Source of the DNA: Thalassobellus citreus | Lineage (GTDB): Bacteria > Bacteroidota > Bacteroidia > Flavobacteriales > Flavobacteriaceae | Direction: 5' to 3' | DNA: 64,000 nucleotides | NCBI RefSeq assembly: GCF_044385915.1 | Contig: NZ_JBISCC010000120.1 | Span: 124,001-188,000, forward strand | Shown here: positions 53,384-61,607 of the stretch, one piece after another | Layout: each line of letters begins with the position of its first letter | Numbering within the stretch: position 1 is the stretch's first letter | Notes under the pieces: generated by a model | What the model saw: the letters and a program-made list of their open reading frames with translations, nothing else | The model's database searches: none | What the model was told of the DNA's origin: nothing | Program-made: the position numbers and the translations under genes

Positions 53384-54871
53384 ATGAAAAAATACAAATA
53401 TATATTAGCAATAATTCTTGGTGTTATAACCATTAATTCATGCGACGAAAGTGGGCTAGAGCAAATAAACAAAAACAACATAGCCCCAGAAACATTCTTT
53501 TCTACATCTAGTCAAGTACAGGCATCTGTAAATGCTATTTATGCTAACTTACAAACTAGAGGGCTTTATGCACGTCATATGTTTTTTATGATGGATAATA
53601 TGGCTCATGAAAACGGAGGTAATAACCAATTAGAAGCAGATAAAAGACAGTATTTAGATTTTTCTTTTACTTCTGCACATGGAGCAATTGCTGCATATTG
53701 GAATAGCTGTTACAAAGGCATCAATAAAGCAAACTTTGTCATTGGAAATCAAGATAAAATAAATGAGTTGCCTGATGGTGTTTTAAATCAAACCAATAAA
53801 GCTAAGTTTATTGGAGAAGCAAAATTCTTAAGAGGACTTTATTATTTCTTTTTAGTAACTAGATATGGAGATGTTCCATTAATTACTTCTATTCCAGAAG
53901 ATGGCGTGGGCTCTCCAAGAAGCCCAAAGGCAGATGTTTATCAGCAAATTGTTACAGATTTAAAAGATGCTTCAAATACACTTTTAAGTAAATCATCTGA
54001 AGAAAATGGAAGAGCAACTAAAGAAGCTGCTATAGCTTTACTAGGTAAAGTCCAATTATTTAGAGGAGAGCATCGACTAGCATTAGACGAATTTGAAAAA
54101 ATTTATGGAGATTACCAATTAGAGAATAATTTTTATGATAATTTTAAGGAAGAAACAGAGCATGGAGTTGAATCTATCTTCGAAGTTGTTTATGACGATG
54201 ATTTAGGAAATAGTGCTGTTTGGAACTCAGATTCGAGTGGAGAAGGTCTTAATGAAGTAACTTTTAGAGGACAAGAGTATGGTTTTAACGATTGGTTTAA
54301 TGTATTTCCTTCAGATGACCTTTTAAACGAATTTGAAACTGGAGATACTAGATTTTCAGACACATTTTATGTAAACGGAGATACTTTTGGTGCAAATAAC
54401 GAATTTACTGTAAATGCTTTTCCTAGCAACGGTGGCGGCAATGCAGGTTGGAAAAAATACCAAAACTATTATAAAGACGAACATGAAGATATGGCTTCGG
54501 GTATTAACTGTAAAGTTATTAGGTATGCAGACGTTTTACTTATGATGGCTGAGTGCGAAAATGAAGTTGGAACACAAGCAAAAGCAATAGATTATATCAA
54601 TGAGGTTAGAGAAAGACCAAGTGTTTCATTAACTCCTTTGGCTACAACTCTTACAAAACCACAAGTATTTGATGCTATAGTACACGAACGCAAAGTAGAA
54701 TTGGCTGGAGAACAATGTCGCTTCAATGATCTTATAAGATGGGGATTAGCTGGTACAGTATTAAATGGCACTGGTTTTCAATCAGGAAAACATGAAGTAT
54801 TCCCTATTCCATTATCTGAAATAAGTTCTAATGAAAACATAACTCCTGCAGATCAAAATACGGGATATTAA
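53384..54871 (+). CDS. SusD-family glycan-binding lipoprotein
   Basis: Surface lipoprotein that captures oligosaccharides above SusC. The start at 53384 (MKKYKYILAIILGVITINSC) places a lipobox with C20; the frame upstream is unlikely to be used. The 495-residue protein has SusD features: ASVNAIYANLQTRGLYARHMF near the N-terminus, EAKFLRGLYYFFLVTRYGDVPLI (about 140-162) with the RAxYY-like motif, TPR helices, and the C-terminal VHERKVELAGEQCRFNDLIRWG, typical of the family, then PIPLSEISSN. A terminator follows, so susCD can be expressed as its own unit. Confidence 0.96.
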   Translation: MKKYKYILAIILGVITINSCDESGLEQINKNNIAPETFFSTSSQVQASVNAIYANLQTRGLYARHMFFMMDNMAHENGGNNQLEADKRQYLDFSFTSAHGAIAAYWNSCYKGINKANFVIGNQDKINELPDGVLNQTNKAKFIGEAKFLRGLYYFFLVTRYGDVPLITSIPEDGVGSPRSPKADVYQQIVTDLKDASNTLLSKSSEENGRATKEAAIALLGKVQLFRGEHRLALDEFEKIYGDYQLENNFYDNFKEETEHGVESIFEVVYDDDLGNSAVWNSDSSGEGLNEVTFRGQEYGFNDWFNVFPSDDLLNEFETGDTRFSDTFYVNGDTFGANNEFTVNAFPSNGGGNAGWKKYQNYYKDEHEDMASGINCKVIRYADVLLMMAECENEVGTQAKAIDYINEVRERPSVSLTPLATTLTKPQVFDAIVHERKVELAGEQCRFNDLIRWGLAGTVLNGTGFQSGKHEVFPIPLSEISSNENITPADQNTGY

Positions 54872-54905
54872 AAAATAATTAGTTTGGTTTTAGTTTATTT
54901 AAAAG

Positions 54906-54936
54906 AAAAGCGTATTAGAAATAATACGCTTTTTTT
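54906..54936 (+). terminator. Terminator after susD
   Basis: AAAAGCGTATT and AATACGCTTTT form an 11-bp stem with a 6-base loop and a T tract. It probably lowers expression of the downstream genes relative to susCD. Confidence 0.85.
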
Positions 54937-54971
54937 ATCTATTTTTAAAAGGTATTAACAATCTTTATAAA

Positions 54972-57900
54972 ATGCTTTCACAACGATTATCATTATATAT
55001 TCTAATTCTTATTGTATGCTGCGGATGCAATGAAGACTTTGCAAAAAAGACTTCTAATACCGGTACCCTTTTTTCATTAGTTCCTAATTCTATTTCTAAA
55101 ATAGAATTTAACAATACAGTAAAACAAACCAATGCCTTTAATTGTCTTAATTATGAGTATGCATTAATTGGGGCAGGGGTTGCTGTAGGTGATATTAACA
55201 ATGATGGATTACAAGACATATACTTTGTATCTAATCAAAACTCCAACAAACTTTATATCAATAAAGGAAATTTCACCTTTGAAGATATTACTGCAAAATC
55301 AAACACAACAGATAACGACGGATGGTCTACAGGTGTATCAATGATAGATATTAATAATGATGGTTGGTTAGATATTTACGTTTGTAAGTCGGCTTCAATG
55401 GATAATCCGGAACTTAGAAAAAACAAACTTTTTATAAATCAAAAAAATGGCACATTTAAAGATGATGCTAAAGCTTGGGGCTTAGATCATAATGGATTTT
55501 CCATTCAATCATATTTTTTCGATTACGATAAAGATGGAGATTTAGATATGTATCTAGTAAATCATAGAACAGATTTTGAAAACACATCAAGAATTGAAAA
55601 AAATCAAAAATTCTATCCAGAAACGTCCGATCATTTATTTAGAAACGATGGAAATCATTTTACGAATGTTACTTTACAAGCAAAAGTTATAAACAAAGCT
55701 TGGGGTTTAAGCGCTTCTATTGGCGATTATAATAATGATGGTTGGCCAGACATATATGTTGCTAACGATTATTTGGCTCCAGATTTCCTATATATAAATA
55801 AAAGAAACGGTACGTTTTCAAATCAAATCAATACGCGTTTCAAGCATATAAGTTATAATAGTATGGGATCTGATTTTGCCGATATTAACAACGACTTTCT
55901 ACCAGATTTAATGGTTTTAGAAATGTCTGCAGAAGACCATATTCGTAGCAAAGAAAATATGCCAACGATGGATACAAAAAGCTTTGAGCGCATGGTAAAA
56001 GCAAACTATCATCATGCTTACATGTCAAATGTTTTACAATTGAATAACGGCAATGGCTCATTTAGTGATATTGGACAATTAGCTGGAGTTTCTAAAACAG
56101 ATTGGAGTTGGGCTCCTTTAATTGCAGATTTTGATTGTGATGGTTTTAAAGACGTATTTGTAAGTAATGGTGTTGAACGAAATTTTGCCAACCAAGACTA
56201 TGCTCATAAGGTGAAGAAGAATTTAGATGAACATATTGAAATGACTAAAATGGAGGTTATTGAAATGATGCCATCAGATAAATTATCTAATTATAGTTTT
56301 AAAAACAATGGCGATTTAACCTTTAAAAACACAAAACACAGCTGGGGATTTGATAAAAAACTAAACTCTAATGGCGTTGCCTATGCCGATTTTGATAATG
56401 ATGGAGACCTAGATATGGTAATGAATAACATGTCTGATTTGGCTAGTCTTTATAAAAACAATTCTACAGGCAATTATCTAAATATAGAATTAATAGGATG
56501 TAATAAAAATATAAATGCTATTGGAGCAAAAGTTAAAGTCTACACTAATAATAACTCACAATATCAAGAACTTTATACATCGCGCGGTTACTTATCGTCT
56601 GTTACAAATGTTCTTAATTTTGGCTTTAATAATGAATCAACAATTAACAAACTAGAAGTTGTTTGGGATAATGGTTCCGTTTCAATACTAGAAAATATAA
56701 AAGCAAATCAAACTATAACATTAAATATAAATGATGCAACTAACGCTTCTCCAACTAAATTTAATGTAAACAGAAACTTAACCCCTATAAAACCTCAACA
56801 ACTCGGAATAAACTTTATTCATACAGAAAATGAATTTAACGATTTCGATAAACAAGTATTATTACCTCAAAAGTTATCTCAACAAGGTCCAGCCTTGTCT
56901 GTAGCAGATATAAACAATGATGGCTTAGAAGATATTTTTATAGGTGGATCAAAAAATCAATCTGGTGTTATTTATTTACAAAATACCCAAGGTACATTTA
57001 CAGAACTTAAACAACCTGCTTTAATAAAAGATAACGGATTTGAAGATGTTGATGCCCTATTTTTTGATGCAGATAATGATAATGACATAGATTTATATGT
57101 AGTTAGTGGAGGTTATGAGTTAACTAAAAACAACAAACTACTGCAAGACAGACTCTATTTAAATGATGGCAATGGGGTTTTAAATAGAAGTAATAACTTC
57201 CCCAAAATACTAACAAATACTAAAAGTGTTACATCTGCCGATTTTGATAATGATGGCGATTTAGATTTAGTTATTGGAGCACATACACTTCCTAGCAAAT
57301 ACCCTTTAGCAGGAAAATCTTATATTTTAAAAAACGAAAATGGCAATTTTATTGATGCTACAAAAGAAATTGCTCCAGAACTAAATAGTATAGGTTTAGT
57401 TAACGATTTAATTTTTTCAGATTTCGATAATGATAACGATAAAGACTTAATTATAGTTGGAGATTGGATGCCTATTACAATTTTAGAAAATGATAACAAT
57501 CATTTTTCAAAAATATCTGTTACCAATTTTTTAGAAACAGAAGGTTGGTGGAATACCATTTCAGAAATAGACTTCGACAATGATGGAGACAAAGATTATT
57601 TTATTGGAAACTTAGGCAACAACAATAAATTTCATCCTTCAAAAGAAAAACCTTTACACATATACAGCAATAATTTTGATGGCAACGATACTTACGACAT
57701 GGTTTTAAGTAAAGTTTATAAAGGGAAATTAGTACCTGTTAGAGGTAAAGAATGTTCATCTCAACAAAATGCTTTTGTAAGCGAAAAAATGAAAACTTAT
57801 AAAGATTTCGCACATTCAACATTAGTAGATATTTATGGAGATAAAGAATTAGAATCCTCTTATCATAAAAAAATAGTGACGTTTAGCTCCGTTTATCTTG

Positions 57901-58241
57901 AGAACACGGGTAACCAATCATTTAAATTACACAAATTACCAAACACAGCACAAACAGGACCAACTTTAGGTTTTGAATTTAGCGATATTAACCACGATGG
58001 GTTTCAAGATGTCATTGGTGTTGGAGCTATTCATGAAACTGAAGTTGAAACAATTCGTTACGATGCAAATCTTGGCTATATCCTTTTAGGAGATGGCAAA
58101 GGAAATCTTAATACTTATAAAGACATAAATTTCTATAACGGAAATAACACTAAAGGAATTAAAAAAATAACCATTCATAATAAACCGTATTATTTAATTG
58201 CAAATAATAACGAAAGAATAACTGTTTACAAAGAAAACTAA
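54972..58241 (+). CDS. CRTAC1-like lipoprotein with FG-GAP repeats and UnbV/ASPIC domain (first copy)
   Basis: A 1089-residue probable lipoprotein (hydrophobic start, lipobox-like VCCGC with C19). Two blocks of FG-GAP/VCBS repeats carry calcium-loop motifs such as GDINNDGLQDIYF, DINNDGWLDIYV, FDYDKDGDLDMYL and GDYNNDGWPDIYV in the first half, and ADINNDGLEDIFIGGSKN and FDADNDNDIDLYV in the second. They flank an ASPIC/UnbV-like domain (about residues 490-590: ELYTSRGYLSSVTNVLNFGF; LEVVWDNGSV). FG-GAP repeats form integrin-like beta propellers that bind ligands or partners. It lacks obvious catalytic motifs. Such genes often accompany SusCD in marine flavobacteria; a role in surface glycan binding is inferred. 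It is closely related to the next gene, which starts one base later. Confidence 0.85.
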   Translation: MLSQRLSLYILILIVCCGCNEDFAKKTSNTGTLFSLVPNSISKIEFNNTVKQTNAFNCLNYEYALIGAGVAVGDINNDGLQDIYFVSNQNSNKLYINKGNFTFEDITAKSNTTDNDGWSTGVSMIDINNDGWLDIYVCKSASMDNPELRKNKLFINQKNGTFKDDAKAWGLDHNGFSIQSYFFDYDKDGDLDMYLVNHRTDFENTSRIEKNQKFYPETSDHLFRNDGNHFTNVTLQAKVINKAWGLSASIGDYNNDGWPDIYVANDYLAPDFLYINKRNGTFSNQINTRFKHISYNSMGSDFADINNDFLPDLMVLEMSAEDHIRSKENMPTMDTKSFERMVKANYHHAYMSNVLQLNNGNGSFSDIGQLAGVSKTDWSWAPLIADFDCDGFKDVFVSNGVERNFANQDYAHKVKKNLDEHIEMTKMEVIEMMPSDKLSNYSFKNNGDLTFKNTKHSWGFDKKLNSNGVAYADFDNDGDLDMVMNNMSDLASLYKNNSTGNYLNIELIGCNKNINAIGAKVKVYTNNNSQYQELYTSRGYLSSVTNVLNFGFNNESTINKLEVVWDNGSVSILENIKANQTITLNINDATNASPTKFNVNRNLTPIKPQQLGINFIHTENEFNDFDKQVLLPQKLSQQGPALSVADINNDGLEDIFIGGSKNQSGVIYLQNTQGTFTELKQPALIKDNGFEDVDALFFDADNDNDIDLYVVSGGYELTKNNKLLQDRLYLNDGNGVLNRSNNFPKILTNTKSVTSADFDNDGDLDLVIGAHTLPSKYPLAGKSYILKNENGNFIDATKEIAPELNSIGLVNDLIFSDFDNDNDKDLIIVGDWMPITILENDNNHFSKISVTNFLETEGWWNTISEIDFDNDGDKDYFIGNLGNNNKFHPSKEKPLHIYSNNFDGNDTYDMVLSKVYKGKLVPVRGKECSSQQNAFVSEKMKTYKDFAHSTLVDIYGDKELESSYHKKIVTFSSVYLENTGNQSFKLHKLPNTAQTGPTLGFEFSDINHDGFQDVIGVGAIHETEVETIRYDANLGYILLGDGKGNLNTYKDINFYNGNNTKGIKKITIHNKPYYLIANNNERITVYKEN

Positions 58242-58242
58242 T

Positions 58243-61200
58243 ATGAAAAACTTAACAAAACCAATCATATACATAGCAAGTTTCATACTTCTTATAAATT
58301 GCTCGAAAGAAAACCATACAGATAATAAAATTTTTACATCACTTAATGCTAATAAATCTGGGATAGACTTTAAAAATGTACTTACTGAGAACGATTCTCT
58401 TAATTATTTCACTTACGGATATTTATATATGGGTGCAGGTGTTTCAGCTGGAGACATTAATAACGACGGGCTTATAGATTTATACTTTACTGGAAATCAA
58501 GTTTCAAATAAACTGTATTTAAACAAAGGCAACCTTCAATTTGAAGACATCACAAAATCAGCAGGTGTTGGCGGAGATAATAAATGGTACACAGGTGTTA
58601 CTATGGCAGATGTTAACGATGATGGATTTTTAGATATTTATTGCTCGGTTAGTGGAAAATTTGGCCCAAGAAACAACGAACTTTATATTAATAATGGTAA
58701 TAACACTTTTTCCGAAAAAGCAAAAGATTACGGTATAGATGATATAGGAAGTAGTGTACAGGCATCTTTCTTTGATTATGATAAAGATGGAGATTTAGAT
58801 CTTTATGTAGCCAACTATCCTTCAATGCCATTTAAAGCTCCAGTTTTTGCTTTTAAATACAGAATGGCTAATGTACAAGAAAATGAAACGGATCACTTAT
58901 ATAGAAATGACAATGGTAGCTTTACAGATGTTACAAATGAAACTGGAGTTCGTAATTTTGGATTGTCATTAAGTGCTACAATTGGCGATTTAAATAATGA
59001 TGGTTGGGATGATATATATGTATCTAATGATTTTATGTCACCCGATTTTATGTACTTAAATAATCAAGATGGCACCTTTAAAGAAGAAGTTAAAAATGCA
59101 ACAGCACATACTGCATTTTATGGTATGGGTGCAGATATTGCAGATATTAATAACGATGGATTTTTAGACATTTTTCAAGTTGACATGGATGCCGAAAACC
59201 ATAGAAGACAAAAAGCAAACATGGCAAGTATGAATCCAGATTTATTTTGGAATACAGTTGATGCTGGGTTTCATTATCAATACATGCATAATACAATGCA
59301 ATTGAATAGTGGTGTTTTTAAAAATGGAATACCTCATTTTTCAAATGTTTCTAGATTAACAGGAACTTCTTCTACAGATTGGAGTTGGGGTCCGCTTCTT
59401 GTCGATTTAGATAATGATGGATTAAAAGATTTATTTGTATCAAACGGTACGCGTAGAGAAATAAATAATAATGATTATTTCAATAAACTAAAAAAAGACA
59501 AAATTAAAGAAAAAGATTTTTTAAATGCAGCTTTAAACATCCCTTCAGAAAGAATTGACAATTTTGTATTTCGTAATAACGGTGATTTAAATTTTGAAGT
59601 AGCAAACGATAATTGGGGCATCTCTTTTAAAGGATTTTCTAATGGTTCTACTTATGCCGATTTAGATAACGATGGCGATTTAGAAATAATTACCAATAAT
59701 ATTGATGATCTAGCTTCTATATTTGAGAACAAAAGCTCTTTAAAAAACGATTACTTAACTATTGAATTTGAAGGAAACAAAGGAAACCATTTCGGATTAG
59801 GAAATAAAGTATATGTAACTGTAAATGATCAAACTCAAATGCAACAACTTACACTTACTCATGGTTTTCAATCGTCTATAGCACCAGAACTTCATTTTGG
59901 ATTAGGGCAATCAGAAAAAATTAAAGAATTAAAAGTTGTTTGGACTGATGGCAAAATTCAAAAATTAAACGATATAGATAGCAATCAAAAACTAACTTTA
60001 AAATATAGTAATGCTATTGCAGAACAAGAAGAGCCTATAAATGAAAAACATTTATTTGTTACAGATAATAGCGAATTATTTCCTCAACATAAACATATTG
60101 AAAACGAGTATGATGATTTTAAAGATCAAGTCTTGCTGCCTCATAAAATGTCAACATTTGGACCTGCAATGGCTATTGGCGATTTAAATAATGATGGTTT
60201 AGACGACTATTTTATTGGAGGATCTAAAGATAATTCTGGCAGTATCTTTATACAAACAGATCAAGGTTTTGTAAAACAAGATTCAGAATTCCTAAATAAC
60301 GATAAAGCAAGTGAAGACATAGGAGCTTTAATATTTGATGCTGATGGTGATGGTGATAACGATTTATATGTAAGCAGTGGTGGTTATGAATTTGCTCCAA
60401 ATTCTGAATTACTACAAGACAGATTGTATATAAACGACGGAAAAGGAAATTTCTCTAAAACAGATGCTTTACCAGAAATGATTACAAGTAGTTCGAAAAT
60501 TTTTAATGCTGATTTCGATAAAGACGGAAAACAAGATTTATTAGTACTAGGAAGACAACTACCTGGCGACTATCCCAAAGCTGTAAACAGCTATCTATTA
60601 AAAGGTGTGGGAGAAACTAGTAAACCTAAATTCGAGATTTTTAACAGTATGCAACCTGAAGCATTTACAAACCTTGGAATGGCTACAAACGCTGTTATTA
60701 CAGATTTTAATAACGATGGATGGGACGATTTTATAATTGTTGGTGAATGGATGAGCATTAAAGTGTTTAAAAATATACAATCTGGTTTTGCTGATGTTTC
60801 TGAAGATATGGGATTAAATAAAGATACTACAGGTTGGTGGTGGAGTATTTCTGAAGGTGATTTTGATGGTGATAGTGATATGGATTATGTTTTAGGAAAT
60901 AATGGACTTAATTATAAATACAAAGCGAATCCAGAAGAAACCTTCGATATTTACGTAAACGATTTTGATAAAAATAACAAAGATGATATTGTATTAAGTT
61001 ACCATGAAGAAGGGAAACAATATCCTGTTCGTGGTCGTGGATGTTCATCGCAACAAATACCTGGTATCAAAGAAAAATTTGAAAATTATGAAAGTTTTGC
61101 TGAAGCAACTCTAGTTGATGTATATACTGAAGAGGCTTTAAAAAAATCGTTACATTATCAAATAAAATCGTTTGCTAGTATTTACTTAGAAAATAAAGAT

Positions 61201-61536
61201 GGCAAATTTGTTATTCATAATCTACCTGTTGAAGCACAAACTTCCTGTATAAATAAAATTTTGGTAGACGACTATAACAAAGATGGAAATTTAGACATCC
61301 TTATTGCTGGCAATCTATACATGTCTGAAGTTGAAACGCCAAGAAATGATGCTGGATACGGACTGTACCTAGAAGGAAATGGTAACGGTAATTTTAAGCC
61401 TATAACACCTTCTAAAAGTGGCTTTTTCACTCCTGGTGATGTTAAAGATATGGGTGTTATAAAATTTAAAAACACGCCATATATTATTTCTGTAAAGAAT
61501 GATGATTATTTACAATTTATTAGAACTGATAAATAA
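58243..61536 (+). CDS. CRTAC1-like lipoprotein with FG-GAP repeats and UnbV/ASPIC domain (second copy)
   Basis: A 1097-residue paralogue of the preceding gene, the two aligning over their full length (for example GAGVSAGDINNDGLIDLYFTGNQ against GAGVAVGDINNDGLQDIYFVSNQ, and VSNGTRREINNNDYFNK against VSNGVERNFANQDYAHK). The lipobox is LLINC (C20). Repeats FDYDKDGDLDLYV, GDLNNDGWDDIYV, ADLDNDGDLEIITN, GDLNNDGLDDYFIGGSKD and DFNNDGWDDFIIVGEW are spread through both halves, and the UnbV part is HGFQSSIAPELHFGLGQ, KVVWTDGKIQ. Conserved GRGCSSQQIPG near residue 930 is shared with the first copy (GKECSSQQNAF). Two surface paralogues suggest division of labour or a heterodimer. Confidence 0.85.
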   Translation: MKNLTKPIIYIASFILLINCSKENHTDNKIFTSLNANKSGIDFKNVLTENDSLNYFTYGYLYMGAGVSAGDINNDGLIDLYFTGNQVSNKLYLNKGNLQFEDITKSAGVGGDNKWYTGVTMADVNDDGFLDIYCSVSGKFGPRNNELYINNGNNTFSEKAKDYGIDDIGSSVQASFFDYDKDGDLDLYVANYPSMPFKAPVFAFKYRMANVQENETDHLYRNDNGSFTDVTNETGVRNFGLSLSATIGDLNNDGWDDIYVSNDFMSPDFMYLNNQDGTFKEEVKNATAHTAFYGMGADIADINNDGFLDIFQVDMDAENHRRQKANMASMNPDLFWNTVDAGFHYQYMHNTMQLNSGVFKNGIPHFSNVSRLTGTSSTDWSWGPLLVDLDNDGLKDLFVSNGTRREINNNDYFNKLKKDKIKEKDFLNAALNIPSERIDNFVFRNNGDLNFEVANDNWGISFKGFSNGSTYADLDNDGDLEIITNNIDDLASIFENKSSLKNDYLTIEFEGNKGNHFGLGNKVYVTVNDQTQMQQLTLTHGFQSSIAPELHFGLGQSEKIKELKVVWTDGKIQKLNDIDSNQKLTLKYSNAIAEQEEPINEKHLFVTDNSELFPQHKHIENEYDDFKDQVLLPHKMSTFGPAMAIGDLNNDGLDDYFIGGSKDNSGSIFIQTDQGFVKQDSEFLNNDKASEDIGALIFDADGDGDNDLYVSSGGYEFAPNSELLQDRLYINDGKGNFSKTDALPEMITSSSKIFNADFDKDGKQDLLVLGRQLPGDYPKAVNSYLLKGVGETSKPKFEIFNSMQPEAFTNLGMATNAVITDFNNDGWDDFIIVGEWMSIKVFKNIQSGFADVSEDMGLNKDTTGWWWSISEGDFDGDSDMDYVLGNNGLNYKYKANPEETFDIYVNDFDKNNKDDIVLSYHEEGKQYPVRGRGCSSQQIPGIKEKFENYESFAEATLVDVYTEEALKKSLHYQIKSFASIYLENKDGKFVIHNLPVEAQTSCINKILVDDYNKDGNLDILIAGNLYMSEVETPRNDAGYGLYLEGNGNGNFKPITPSKSGFFTPGDVKDMGVIKFKNTPYIISVKNDDYLQFIRTDK

Positions 61537-61607
61537 GTCTATTTTCAATTAGTAAATAGACTAAATCTTAAAATATTCTTGTTAATTTTTACTAAAACAA
61601 CATTAGT

